A DNA stretch of 64,000 bases from Nematostella vectensis (GCF_932526225.1 NC_064044.1:14881453-14945452); one strand, 5' to 3'. Counted from the first letter of the stretch, positions 1-9,675 are shown. Program-made: numbers and translations. The notes: generated by a model from the sequence alone, not told the origin.

Positions 1-1
1 T

Positions 2-73
2 TTCCCATACCGGGAGTAGAACCCGGGCCGTCTGGTTGAAAACCAGAAATCCTAACCGCTAGACCATATGGGA
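2..73 (-). tRNA. tRNA-Glu(UUC)
   Basis: All stems pair. Box B is altered (G57 to U, T loop UUCUACU) and the anticodon loop ends in A38. It belongs to the truncated unit at the window edge. Confidence 0.88.
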
Positions 74-132
74 TATCTGCTCACCTTACGAAATGTTTTC
101 TTGATTAAATACAGGGCGAAGAATAGTATCAT

Positions 133-172
133 AAACATATATCATATAACATGTATCATGAATATATACGAA
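133..172. other. AT-rich junction sequence, not shared with other units
   Basis: About 40 bp of AT-rich sequence replaces the missing part of the first unit. It begins where other units have the palindrome GTATCATGATAC and contains rearranged pieces resembling it (GTATCATGA at about 154-162). It is the only stretch here that I cannot align to the repeat unit. Confidence 0.6.
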
Positions 173-197
173 TTTCTAGATTTAAAAAAATGCGTTT

Positions 198-269
198 TTC
201 CCATACCGGGAGTCGAACCCGGGCCGTCTGGGTGAAAACCAGAAATCCTAACCGGTAGACCATATGTGA
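198..269 (-). tRNA. tRNA-Glu(UUC), acceptor mismatch
   Basis: T arm and anticodon arm are consensus. C3 to A breaks one acceptor pair, and the D loop has a G to C change. Confidence 0.87.
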
Positions 270-450
270 TATATATCTGCTCACCTTAGGAAATGTTTTC
301 TTGATTAAATACATTGCGAAGAATAGTATTATGATACGATGATGTTTTCTCCATAAGTTTATCAAGCTCATATTTGTGCCATTCTTTACAAACATGTCTG
401 CCGTGTCTTGACTGTGAAAGAGCTCCAGTTAACAAAAATGGTTTAAAAAA

Positions 451-552
451 TGCCGAAACCCGGGATTTTTCATAATTATTACAAACTCTCCGGATTGAAC
501 CAGGGACCTTCAGATCTTCAGTCTGATGCTCTCACAACTGAGCTATTTCGGT
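451..552 (-). pseudogene. tRNA-Phe(GAA)-like, hairpin-less insertion
   Basis: The T-arm insertion reads ATAATTATG where most copies have the AGAGTT arm, so its hairpin is lost. G1 is changed to A, and the D loop reads GUUGUGAG. Confidence 0.82.
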
Positions 553-731
553 TGTTCATGTCCAGACTTAGTCTGCTCGGGCTTAAATATGATGAATTTT
601 GAATGCAAAAACATTTTGCGCAAAATGGCAACCAAAGAAGCACTGCTCTTCCTCGCCATTGTTTTTGCGCAATAATCAACACTTTATCTAATTATAAAAG
701 TAATACCTTCTAGATTTAAAAAAATGCATTT

Positions 732-803
732 TTCCCATACCGGGAGTCGAACCCGGGCAGTCTTGGTGAAAACCAGAAATCCTAACCGCTAGACCATATG
801 GGA
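732..803 (-). tRNA. tRNA-Glu(UUC), anticodon-stem mismatch
   Basis: C40 to A breaks the pair with G30. The T arm and box B are consensus. The partner copy is at 45833. Confidence 0.87.
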
Positions 804-981
804 TATCTGCTTACCTTAGGAAATGTTTTCTTGACTAAATACAGCGCGAAGAATAGTATTATGATTCGATGATGTTTTCTCCATAAATTTATCAAGCTCA
901 TATTTGTGCCATACTTAACAAACATGTCTGCCGTGTCTTGACTGTGAAAGAGCTCCAGTCAACAAAAATGGTTTAAAAAAA

Positions 982-1027
982 TGCCGAAAACCGCGATTTT
1001 TCAGAGTTCCTACAAACTCTCCGGGTT

Positions 1028-1064
<37 letters not shown>

Positions 1065-1083
1065 TCAACTGAGTTTTTTCGGC
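982..1083 (-). pseudogene. tRNA-Phe(GAA)-like, box A damaged
   Basis: TAGCTCAGTTGG is replaced by AAACTCAGTTGA, which destroys box A, while GAA and the insertion hairpin remain. The 3' T-stem strand is CGCGG-type. Confidence 0.82.
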
Positions 1084-1266
1084 ACGTTCATGTTCAGCAT
1101 TAGTCTGCTCGGGCGTAAATATGATGAATTTTGTATGAAAAAATAAAAAGTGCGCAAAATGGCAACCAAAGAAGGACTGCTCTTCCTCGCCATTGTTTTT
1201 TCGCAATAATCAAAACTTTATCTAATTATAAAAGTAAGAACTTCTAGATTTAAAAAAATGCATTTT

Positions 1267-1338
1267 TTCCCATACCGGTAGTAGAACCCTGGCAGTCTGG
1301 GTGAAAAACAGAAATCCTAACCGCTAGACCATATCGGA
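1267..1338 (-). tRNA. tRNA-Glu(UUC), several lesions
   Basis: Acceptor C4 to G, U31 in the anticodon stem, T loop UUCUACU, A50 and A61 mismatches. The loop region holds a T5 run that could stop Pol III. Unlikely to be functional. Confidence 0.83.
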
Positions 1339-1516
1339 TATCTGCTCACCTTAGGAAATGTTTTCTTGATTAAACACAGCGCGAAGAATAGTATTAAGAT
1401 ACGATGATGTTTTCTCCATAAATTTATCAAGCTCATATTTGTACGATTCTTTACAAACATGTCTGCCGTGTCTTGACTGTGAAAGAGCTACAGTCAACAA
1501 AAATGGTTTAAAGAAA

Positions 1517-1618
1517 TGCCGAAAAACGGGGATGTTCAGAGTTCCTACAAACTCTCCGGATTGAACCAGGGACCTTCAGATCTTCAGTCGGACGCTCTCC
1601 AAACTGAGATATTTCGGC
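1517..1618 (-). pseudogene. tRNA-Phe(GAA)-like, internal T5
   Basis: The 3' region reads CCCCGTTTTTCGGC, placing a T5 inside the gene. The stem base next to the anticodon arm is changed (GTCGG on the plus strand), and box A is altered. Confidence 0.8.
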
Positions 1619-1800
1619 ACGTTCATGTCCAGACTTCGTCTGCGCGGGCTTAAATATGATGAATTTTGTATGAAAAACTAAAACGTGCGCAAAATGTCAA
1701 ACAAAGAAGGACTGCTCTTCTTCGCCATTTTTTTTGCGCAATAATCAAAACTTTATCTAATTATAAAAGTAAGACCTTCTAGATTTAAAAAAATGCGTTT

Positions 1801-1872
1801 TTCCCATACCGGGAGTCGAACCCGGTCCGTCTGGGTGAAAACCAGAAATCCTAACCAGTAGACCATATGGGA
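1801..1872 (-). tRNA. tRNA-Glu(UUC), near consensus
   Basis: All stems pair. Changes are limited to two D-loop bases in box A and one base in the variable loop. Confidence 0.9.
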
Positions 1873-2053
1873 TATATATCTGCTCACCTTAGGAAATGTT
1901 TTCTTGATTAAATACATTGCGAAGAATAGTATTATGATACGATGATGTTTTCTCCATAAATTTATCAAGCTCATATTTGTGCCATTCTTTACAAACATGT
2001 CTGCCGTGTCTTGACTGTGAAAGAGCTCCAGTTAACAAAAATGGTTTAAAAAA

Positions 2054-2155
2054 TGCCGAAACCCGGGATTTTTCATAATTATTACAAACTCTCCGGATTG
2101 AACCAGGGACCTTCAGATCTTCAGTCTGATGCTCTCACAACTGAGCTATTTCGGT
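2054..2155 (-). pseudogene. tRNA-Phe(GAA)-like, hairpin-less insertion
   Basis: Same allele as the copy at 451: insertion with ATAATTATG and acceptor base A1. Confidence 0.82.
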
Positions 2156-2333
2156 TGTTCATGTCCAGACTTAGTCTGCTCGGGCTTAAATATGATGAAT
2201 TTTGAATGCAAAAAAAATTTGCGCAAAATGGCAACCAAAGAAGGACTGCTCTTCCTCGCCATTGTTTTTGCGCAATAATCAAAACTTTATCTAATTATAA
2301 AAGTAAGACCTTCTAGATTTAAAAAAGGAATTT

Positions 2334-2405
2334 TTCCCATACCGGGAGTCGAACCCTGGCCTTCTGGGTGAAAACCAGAAATCCTAACCGCTATACCATA
2401 TGGGA
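2334..2405 (-). tRNA. tRNA-Glu(UUC), D- and T-stem mismatches
   Basis: C12 to A in the D stem and A50 opposite G64 in the T stem. The 3' flank lacks the TGCA palindrome (aaaaaaggaattttt instead). Confidence 0.86.
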
Positions 2406-2583
2406 TATCTGCTCACCTTAGGAAATGTTTTCTTGATTAAATACAGCGCGAAGAATAGTATCATGATACGATGATGTTTTCTCCATAAATTTATCAAGCT
2501 TATATTTGTGCCATTCTTTACAAACATGTCTACCGTGTCTTGACTGTGAAAGAGCTCCAGTCAACAAAAATGGTTTAAAGAAT

Positions 2584-2685
2584 TGCCGAAAACCGGGACT
2601 TTTCAGAGTTCCCACAAACTCTCTGGATTGAACCAGGGACCTTCTGATCTTCAGTCTGACGCTCTCCCAACAGAGCTATTTCGGC
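2584..2685 (-). pseudogene. tRNA-Phe(GAA)-like
   Basis: Box A reads AGCTCTGTTGG, and the insertion is the CCCACAAACTCTCTGG variant. The acceptor pairs. Confidence 0.82.
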
Positions 2686-2888
2686 ACGCTCATGTCCAGA
2701 CTTAGTCTGCTCGGGCTTAAATATGATGAATTTTGAATGAAAAAATAAAAAGTTCCAAAATGGCAACCAAAGAAGGACTGCTCTTCCTCGACATTTTTTG
2801 CGCAATAATCAAAACTTTGTTTTTGCGCAATAGTCGAAACTTTTTCTAATTAAATAGGTAAGAACTTCTAGATTAAAATAAAAGAGAT

Positions 2889-2960
2889 TTTCCTTACCGG
2901 GAGTCGAACTCTGGCAGTCTGGGTGAAAACCAGAAATCCTAACCGCTAGACCATATGTTA
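2889..2960 (-). tRNA. tRNA-Glu(UUC)-like, degraded acceptor
   Basis: Both acceptor strands are mutated (5' TAACATA, 3' TAAGGAA) and the T stem has A50 and A52. The anticodon loop is intact. Probably a pseudogene. Confidence 0.78.
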
Positions 2961-3138
2961 TATCTGCTTAACTTAGGAAATCGTTTCTTGCTTATTAACA
3001 GCGCGAAAAATAGTATCATGATACGATGAGGTTTTCTCCATAAATGTATCAAGCTCATATTTGTGCCATACTTTAAAAACATGTCTGCCGTGTCTTGACT
3101 GTCAAAGAGCTCCAGTCAACAAAAATGGTTTAAAAATA

Positions 3139-3184
3139 TGCCGAAACCCGGGATTTTTCAGAGTTCCTACAAACTCTCCGGATT

Positions 3185-3223
<39 letters not shown>

Positions 3224-3240
3224 TACTGCGCTTTTTCGGC
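3139..3240 (-). pseudogene. tRNA-Phe(GAA)-like, box A damaged
   Basis: Box A is AAGCGCAGTAGG. Acceptor, anticodon arm and insertion hairpin are consensus. Confidence 0.83.
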
Positions 3241-3422
3241 ACGTTCATGTCCAGACTTAGTCTGCTCGGGCTTAAATATGATGAATTTTGTATGAAAAAA
3301 TAAAAAGTGCGCAAAATGTCAAACAAAGAAGGACTGCTCTTCTCCGCCATTGTTTTTGCGCAATAATTAAAACTTTATCTAATTATAAAAGTAAGACCTT
3401 CTAGATTTAAAAAAATGCATTT

Positions 3423-3494
3423 TTCCCATACCGGGAGTCGAACCCGTACCGTCTGGGTGAAAACCAGAAATCCTAACCGCTAGTCCATATGGGA
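3423..3494 (-). tRNA. tRNA-Glu(UUC), A49 and A11
   Basis: A49 faces G65 at the base of the T stem and U11 to A affects the D stem. Box B is intact. Confidence 0.87.
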
Positions 3495-3672
3495 TATCTG
3501 CTCACCTTAGGAAATGTTTTCTTGATTAAATACAGCGCGAAGAATAGTATTATGATACGATCATGTTTTCTCCATAAATTTATCAAGCTCATATTTGTGC
3601 CATACTTTACAAACATGTCTGCCGTGTCTTGATTGTGAAAGAGCTCAAGTTAACAAAAATGGTTTAAAAAAA

Positions 3673-3774
3673 TGCCGAAACCCGGGATTTTTCAGAGTTG
3701 CTACAATTTCTCCGGATTGAACCAGGGACCTTCAGATCTTCTGTCTGACGCTCTCCCAACTGAGCTATTTCGGC
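3673..3774 (-). pseudogene. tRNA-Phe(GAA)-like, A33
   Basis: The universal U33 before the anticodon is A. The insertion hairpin is weakened (AATTTCT). Confidence 0.82.
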
Positions 3775-3958
3775 ACGTTTATGTCCAGACTTAGTCTGCT
3801 CGGGCTTAAATATGATGAATTTTGAATAAAAAAAAAAAAAAGTGGGCAAAATGGCAACCAAAGAAGGACTGCTCTTCTTCGCCATTGTTTTTGCGCAATA
3901 ATCAAAACTTTATCTAAATATAAAAGTAAGAACTTCTAGATTTCAAAAAATGCATTTT

Positions 3959-4030
3959 TTCCCATACCGGGAGTCGAACCCTGGCAGTCTGGGTGAAAAG
4001 CAGAAATCCTAACCGCTAGACCATATGGGA
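3959..4030 (-). tRNA. tRNA-Glu(UUC), A50 / C31 allele
   Basis: C31 faces C39 and A50 faces G64. This allele is common in the array. Box A and box B are kept. Confidence 0.86.
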
Positions 4031-4208
4031 TATCTGCTCACCTTAGGAAATGTTTTCTTGATTAAATACAGCGCAAAGAATAGTATTATGATACGATGAT
4101 GTTTTCTCCATAAATTTATCAAGCTCATATTTGTACGATTCTTTACAAACATGTCTGCCGTGTCTTGACTGTGAAAGAGCTCCAGTCAACAAAAATGGTT
4201 TAAAAAAT

Positions 4209-4254
4209 TGCCGAAACCCGGGAATGTTCAGAGTTCCTACAAACTCTCCGGATT

Positions 4255-4304
<50 letters not shown>

Positions 4305-4310
4305 TTCGGC
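4209..4310 (-). pseudogene. tRNA-Phe(GAA)-like, near consensus
   Basis: Acceptor, D, anticodon arms, box A and box B are consensus. The insertion starts GAACATTCC rather than GAAAAATCC on the gene strand. Confidence 0.84.
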
Positions 4311-4492
4311 AAGTTCACGTCCAGACTTCGTCTGCTTGGGCTTAAATATGATGAATTTTGTATGAAAAACAAAAAAGTGCGCAAAATGTCAAACAAAGAA
4401 GGACTGCTCTTCTTCGTCATTGTTTTTGCGCAATAATCAAAACTTTTTCTAATTATAAAAGTAAGACCTTCTAGATTAAAAAAAATGCATTT

Positions 4493-4564
4493 TTCCCATA
4501 CCTTGAGTAGAACCCGGGCCGTCTGGGTGAAAACCAGAAATCCTAACCGCTAGACCATATGGGA
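4493..4564 (-). tRNA. tRNA-Glu(UUC), A62 A63 allele
   Basis: Two T-stem mismatches (CAAGG 3' strand) and box B G57 to U. The acceptor and anticodon arms are intact. Confidence 0.85.
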
Positions 4565-4742
4565 TATCTGCTCAACTTAGGAAATGTTTTCTTGCTTATT
4601 AACAGCGCGAAGAATAGTATCATGATACGATGATGTTTTCTCCATAAATTTATTAAGCTCATATATGTGCCATACTTTACAAACATGTCTGCCGTGTCTT
4701 GACTGTGAAAGAGCTCCAGTTAACAAAAATGGTTTAAAAAAA

Positions 4743-4788
4743 TGCCGAAACCCGGGATTTTTCAGAGTTCCTACAAACTCTCCGGATT

Positions 4789-4838
<50 letters not shown>

Positions 4839-4844
4839 TTCGGC
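4743..4844 (-). pseudogene. tRNA-Phe(GAA)-like, consensus body
   Basis: Every arm outside the T-arm insertion matches the array consensus, with box A TAGCTCAGTTGG and box B GGTTCAATCC. One of seven such copies. Confidence 0.86.
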
Positions 4845-5051
4845 ACGTTCATGTCCACACTTAGTCTGCTCGGGCTTAAATATGATGAATTTTGAATGAA
4901 AAAATAAAAAGTGCCAAAATGGCAACCAAAAAAAGACTGCTCTTCCTCGCCATTGTTTTTTGCGCAATATTCAAAACTTTGTTTTTGCGCAATAGTCGAA
5001 ACTTTATCTAATTAAATCGGTAAGAACTTTTAGATTAAAATAAAAGAGATT

Positions 5052-5123
5052 TTCCCGTACCGGGAGTCGAACCCTGGCAGTCTGGGTGAAAACCAGAAAT
5101 CCTAACCGCTAGACCATATGGGA
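5052..5123 (-). tRNA. tRNA-Glu(UUC), acceptor and T-stem mismatch
   Basis: C68 faces A5 and A50 faces G64; the anticodon arm and box B are intact. The long-spacer flank lies on its 3' side. Confidence 0.86.
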
Positions 5124-5301
5124 TATCTGCTCACCTTAGGAAATGTTTTCTTGATTAAATACAGCGCGAAGAATAGTATTAAGATACGATGATGTTTTCT
5201 CCATAAATTTATCAAGCTCATTTTTGTACGATTCTTTACAAACATGCCTGAAGTGTCTTGACTGTGAAAGAGCTACAGTCAACAAAAATGGTTTAAAGAA
5301 A

Positions 5302-5354
5302 TGCCGAAAAACGGGGATGTTCAGAGTTCCTACAAACTCTCCGGATTGAACAAC

Positions 5355-5386
<32 letters not shown>

Positions 5387-5403
5387 TACTGCGCTTTTTC
5401 GGC
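5302..5403 (-). pseudogene. tRNA-Phe(GAA)-like, internal T5, box A damaged
   Basis: CCCCGTTTTTCGGC at the 3' end and AAGCGCAGTAGG in place of box A. Box B is GTTGTTCAATCC-like. Confidence 0.8.
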
Positions 5404-5610
5404 ACGTTCATGTCCAGACTTAGTCTGCTCGAGCTTAAATATGATGAATTTTGAATGAAAAAATTAAAAAGTGCCAAAATGGCAACCAAAGAAGGATTGC
5501 TCTTCCTCGCCATTGTTTTTGCGCCATAATCAAAACTTTGTTTTTGCGAAATAGTCGAGACTTTATCTAATTAAATCGGTAAGAACTTCTAGATTAAAAT
5601 AAAAGAGATT

Positions 5611-5682
5611 TTGCCATACCGGGAGTCGAACCCGGGCCGTCTGGGTGAAAACCAGAAATTCTAACCGCTAGACCATATGTGT
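5611..5682 (-). tRNA. tRNA-Glu(UUC), acceptor mismatches
   Basis: T and anticodon arms are consensus, but the acceptor has A1, A3 and C71 changes. Confidence 0.84.
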
Positions 5683-5860
5683 TACCTGCTCACCTTAGGA
5701 AATGTTTTCTTGATTAAATACAGCGCGGAGAATAGTATTATGATACGATGATGTTTTCTCCATAAATTTATCAAGCTCATATTTGTGCCATTCTTTACAA
5801 ACATGTCTGCCGTGTCTTGACAGTGAAAGAGCTTCAGTTAACAAAAATGGTTTAAAAAAA

Positions 5861-5962
5861 TGCCGGAACCCGGGATTTTTCAGAGTTGCTACAAACTCTC
5901 CGGATTGAACCAAGGACCCTAAGATATTCAGTCTGACGCTCTCCCAACTGAGCTATTTCGGC
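5861..5962 (-). pseudogene. tRNA-Phe(GAA)-like, altered anticodon stem
   Basis: Anticodon loop CUGAAUA with a weakened stem (UCUUA), and C68 in the acceptor. The insertion has the GTAGCAACTCT variant. Confidence 0.81.
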
Positions 5963-6145
5963 ACGTTTATGTCCAGACTTAGTCTGCTCGGGCTTAAATA
6001 TGATGAATTTTGTATGAAAAAATAAAAAGTGCGCAAAATGGCTACCAAAGAAGGACTGCTCTTCCTCGCCATTGTTTTTGCACAATAATCAAAACTTTAT
6101 CTAATCATAAAAGTAAGAACTTCTAGATTTAAAAAAATGCCTTTT

Positions 6146-6217
6146 TTCCCATACCGGGAGTCGATCCCTGGCAGTCTGGGTGAAAAGCAGAAATCCTAAC
6201 CGCTAGACCATATGGGA
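6146..6217 (-). tRNA. tRNA-Glu(UUC), A54 allele
   Basis: T loop AUCGACU breaks the conserved UUC of box B. A50 and C31 mismatches are also present. Confidence 0.84.
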
Positions 6218-6395
6218 TATCTGCTCACCTTAGGAAATGTTTTCTTGATTAAATACAGCGCGAAGAATAGTATTATAATACGATGATGTTTTCTCCATAA
6301 ATTTATCAAGCTCATATTTGTACCATTCTTTACAAACATGTCTGCCGTGTCTTGACTGTGAAAGAGCTCCAGTCAGCAAAAATGGTTTAAAAAAA

Positions 6396-6497
6396 CGCCT
6401 AAACCCGGGATTTTTCAGAGTTCCTACAAACTCTCCGGATTGAACCAGGGACCTTCAGATCTTCAGTCTGAAGCTCTCCCAACTGCGCTATTTCGGC
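6396..6497 (-). pseudogene. tRNA-Phe(GAA)-like, A69
   Basis: The acceptor 3' strand is TTTAGGC, so A69 faces G4, and the discriminator is G. Box A is TAGCGCAGTTGG. Confidence 0.82.
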
Positions 6498-6704
6498 ACG
6501 TTCATGTTCAGCCTTAGTCTGCTCGAGCTTAAATATGATGAATTTTGAATGAAAAAATTAAAAAGTGCCAAAATGGCAACCAAAGAAGGACTGCTCTTCC
6601 TCGCCATTGTTTTTGCGCAATAATCAAAACTTTGTTTTTGCGAAATAGTCGAGACTTTATCTAATTAAATCGGTAAGAACTTCTAGATTAAAATAAAAGA
6701 GATT

Positions 6705-6776
6705 TTGCCATACCGGGAGTAGAACCCGGGCCGTCTGGGTGAAAACCAGAAATTCTAACCGCTAGACCATATGGGT
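6705..6776 (-). tRNA. tRNA-Glu(UUC), acceptor and box B changes
   Basis: A1 and C71 open the acceptor end, and the T loop is UUCUACU. Anticodon arm intact. Confidence 0.84.
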
Positions 6777-6954
6777 TACCTGCTCACCTTAGGAAATGTT
6801 TTTTTGATTAAATACAGCGCGAAGAATAGTATTATGATACGATGATGTTTTCTCCATAAATTTATCAAGCTCATATTTGTGCCATTCTTTACAAACATGT
6901 CTGCCGTGTCTTGACAGTGAAAGAGCTTCAGTTAACAAAAATGGTTTAAAAAAA

Positions 6955-7056
6955 TGCCGGAACCCGGGATTTTTCAGAGTTGCTACAAACTCTCCGGATT
7001 GAACCAGGGACCCTAAGATATTCAGTCTGACGCTCTCCCAACTGAGCTATTTCGGC
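6955..7056 (-). pseudogene. tRNA-Phe(GAA)-like, altered anticodon stem
   Basis: Anticodon loop CUGAAUA as in the copy at 5861, from the preceding dimer repeat. Confidence 0.81.
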
Positions 7057-7239
7057 ACGTTTATGTCCAGACTTAGTCTGCTCGGGCTTAAATATGATGA
7101 ATTTTGTATGAAAAAATAAAAAGTGCGCAAAATGGCTACCAAAGAAGGACTGCTCTTCCTCGCCATTGTTTTTGCACAATAATCAAAACTTTATCTAATC
7201 ATAAAAGTAAGAACTTCTAGATTTAAAAAAATGCATTTT

Positions 7240-7311
7240 TTCCCATACCGGGAGTCGATCCCTGGCAGTCTGGGTGAAAAGCAGAAATCCTAACCGCTAG
7301 ACCATATGGGA
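7240..7311 (-). tRNA. tRNA-Glu(UUC), A54 allele
   Basis: Same body as 6146, one dimer (1,094 bp) away. Confidence 0.84.
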
Positions 7312-7489
7312 TATCTGCTCACCTTAGGAAATGTTTTCTTGATTAAATACAGCGCGAAGAATAGTATTATGATACGATGATGTTTTCTCCATAAATTTAT
7401 CAAGCTCATATTTGTACCATTCTTTACAAACATGTCTGCCGTGTCTTGACTGTGAAAGAGCTCCAGTCAGCAAAAATGGTTTAAAAAAA

Positions 7490-7591
7490 CGCCTAAACCC
7501 GGGATTTTTCAGAGTTCCTACAAACTCTCCGGATTGAACCAGGGACCTTCAGATCTTCAGTCTGAAGCTCTCCCAACTGCGCTATTTCGGC
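7490..7591 (-). pseudogene. tRNA-Phe(GAA)-like, A69
   Basis: Same body as 6396, one dimer away. Confidence 0.82.
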
Positions 7592-7798
7592 ACGTTCATG
7601 TTCAGCCTTAGTCTGCTCGAGCTTAAATATGATTAATTTTGAATGAAAAAATTAAAAAGTGCCAAAATGGCAACCAAAGAAGGATTGCTCTTCCTCGCCA
7701 TTGTTTTTGCGCAATAATCAAAACTTTGTTTTTGCGAAATAGTCGAGACTTTATCTAATTAAATCGGTAAGAACTTCTAGATTAAAATAAAAGAGATT

Positions 7799-7870
7799 TT
7801 GCCATACCGGGAGTCGAACCCGGGCCGTCTGGGTGAAAACCAGAAATTCTAACCGCTAGACCATATGGGT
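7799..7870 (-). tRNA. tRNA-Glu(UUC), acceptor mismatches
   Basis: The T arm with box B is consensus; A1 and C71 weaken the acceptor end. Confidence 0.85.
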
Positions 7871-8048
7871 TACCTGCTCACCTTAGGAAATGTTTTCTTG
7901 ATTAAATACAGCGCGAAGAATAGTATTATGATACGATGATGTTTTCTCCATAAATTTATCAAGCTCATATTTGTGCCATTCTTTACAAACATGTCTGCCG
8001 TGTCTTGACAGTGAAAGAGCTTCAGTTAACAAAAATGGTTTAAAAAAA

Positions 8049-8150
8049 TGCCGGAACCCGGGATTTTTCAGAGTTGCTACAAACTCTCCGGATTGAACCA
8101 GGGACCCTAAGATATTCAGTCTGACGCTCTCCCAACTGAGCTATTTCGGC
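8049..8150 (-). pseudogene. tRNA-Phe(GAA)-like, altered anticodon stem
   Basis: Third copy of the 5861/6955 allele in the dimer series. Confidence 0.81.
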
Positions 8151-8335
8151 ACGTTTATGTCCAGACTTAGTCTGCTCGGGCTTAAATATGATGAATTTTG
8201 TATAAAAAAAAATTAAAAGTGCGCAAAATGGCTACCAAAGAAGGACTGCTCTTCCTCGCCATTGTTTTTGCACAATAATCAAAACTTTATCTAATCATAA
8301 AAGTAAGAACTTCTAGATTTAAAAAAATGCATTTT

Positions 8336-8407
8336 TTCCCATACCGGGAGTCGATCCCTGGCAGTCTGGGTGAAAAGCAGAAATCCTAACCGCTAGACCA
8401 TATGGGA
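8336..8407 (-). tRNA. tRNA-Glu(UUC), A54 allele
   Basis: Third copy of the 6146 allele in the dimer series. Confidence 0.84.
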
Positions 8408-8585
8408 TATCTGCTCACCTTAGGAAATGTTTTCTTGATTAAATACAGCGCGAAGAATAGTATTATGATACGATGATGTTTTCTCCATAAATTTATCAAG
8501 ATCATATTTGTACCATTCTTTACAAACATGTCTGCCGTGTCTTGACTGTAAAAGAGCTCCAGTCAGCAAAAATGGTTTAAAAAAA

Positions 8586-8687
8586 CGCCTAAACCCGGGA
8601 TTTTTCAGAGTTCCTACAAACTCTCCGGATTGAACCAGGGACCTTCAGATCTTCAGTCTGAAGCTCTCCCAACTGCGCTATTTCGGC
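8586..8687 (-). pseudogene. tRNA-Phe(GAA)-like, A69
   Basis: Third copy of the 6396 allele. The upstream flank has GTTAATG in place of GTTCATG. Confidence 0.82.
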
Positions 8688-8870
8688 ACGTTAATGTTCA
8701 GCCTTAGTCTGCTCGGGCTTAAATATGATGAATTTTGTATGAAAAAACTAAAAAGTGCGCAAAATGGCTACCAAAGAAGGACTGCTCTTCCTCGCCATTG
8801 TTTTTGCGCAATAATCTAAACTTTATCTAATTATAAAAATAAGACCTTCTAGATTTAAAAAAATGCATTT

Positions 8871-8941
8871 TTCCCATACCGGGAGTCGAACCCGGGCCGT
8901 CTGGGTGAAAACCAGAAATCCTAACCGCTAGACAAATGGGA
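8871..8941 (-). tRNA. tRNA-Glu(UUC), 71 nt
   Basis: One nucleotide is missing at the acceptor/D-arm junction (TCCCATTTGTC). The rest is consensus. The distant partner at 42684 is full length. Confidence 0.85.
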
Positions 8942-9119
8942 TATCTGTTCACTTCAGGAAATGTTTTCTTGATTAAATACAGCGCGAAGAATAGTATTAT
9001 GTTACGATGATGTTTTCTCCATAAATTTATCAAGCTCATATTTGTGCCATTCTTTACAAACATGTCTGCCGTGTCTTGACTGTGAAAGAGCTCCAGTTAA
9101 CAAAAATGGTTTAAAAAAA

Positions 9120-9221
9120 TCCCGAAACCCGGGATTTTTCAGAGTTCCTACAAACTCTCCAGATTGAACCAGTGACATTCAGATGTTCAGTCTGACGCTA
9201 TCCCAACTGAGCTATTTTAAC
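9120..9221 (-). pseudogene. tRNA-Phe(GAA)-like, acceptor broken
   Basis: 5' GUUAAAA cannot pair well with 3' UUUCGGG. Anticodon loop CUGAACA. Followed by a short spacer lacking the inverted repeat. Confidence 0.8.
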
Positions 9222-9323
9222 ACGTTCTTGTTAAGACTTAGTCTGCTCGGGCTTAAATATGATGAATTTTGAATGAGAAATTTTTATAAAAGTCAGACCT
9301 TCTAGATTTAAAAAAATGCATTT

Positions 9324-9395
9324 TTCCCATAACGGGAGTCGAACCCGGGCAGTCTGTGTGAAAACCAGAAATCCTAACCGCTAGACCATATGGGA
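9324..9395 (-). tRNA. tRNA-Glu(UUC), two mismatches
   Basis: U65 at the T-stem base and A39 in the anticodon stem. Box B intact. Confidence 0.85.
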
Positions 9396-9573
9396 TATCT
9401 GTTCACCTTAGGTATTGTTTTCTTTCTTATTAACAGCGCGAATAATAGTATCATGATACGATGATGTTTTCTCCATAAATTCATCAAACTCATATTTGTG
9501 CCATACTTTACAAACATGTAAGCCGTGTCTTGACAGTGAAAGAGCTCCAGTTAACAAAAATGGTTTAAAAAAA

Positions 9574-9619
9574 TGCCGAAACCCGCGATTTTTCAGAGTT
9601 CCTACAAACTCTCCGGGTT

Positions 9620-9656
<37 letters not shown>

Positions 9657-9675
9657 TCAACTGAGTTTTTTCGGC
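9574..9675 (-). pseudogene. tRNA-Phe(GAA)-like, box A damaged
   Basis: AAACTCAGTTGA replaces box A, the allele seen at 982, here with CGCGGG at the T-stem 3' side. Confidence 0.82.

Larger units (their letters stand above)
1..197. repeat. Truncated 196-bp unit lacking the Phe gene
   Basis: This unit has a Glu gene and the first part of the following spacer, then jumps to the sequence that normally lies just left of the next Glu gene. About 340 bp, including the whole Phe-like gene, is missing. It is the only unit of this kind in the window. Confidence 0.85.
5611..8870. repeat. 1,094-bp two-unit repeat, three copies
   Basis: Copies start at 5611, 6705 and 7799. Each pairs a long-spacer unit, whose Glu has a damaged acceptor stem, with a short-spacer unit, whose Glu has T-loop AUCGACU, and with the matching Phe alleles. 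The third copy ends early by joining a different unit at 8871. The same dimer recurs at 40518 and 41612. Confidence 0.85.

Noticed and set aside
973-1206. Recurrent minus-strand reading frames of about 60-128 codons, for example one of 77 codons here, seen again in dozens of units.
   Set aside because: They run across the tRNA-Phe-like gene; the peptide piece IAQLGERQTEDLKVPGSI is simply the translated tRNA. Their repetition follows from the DNA repeat, many units break the frame, and no family fits.
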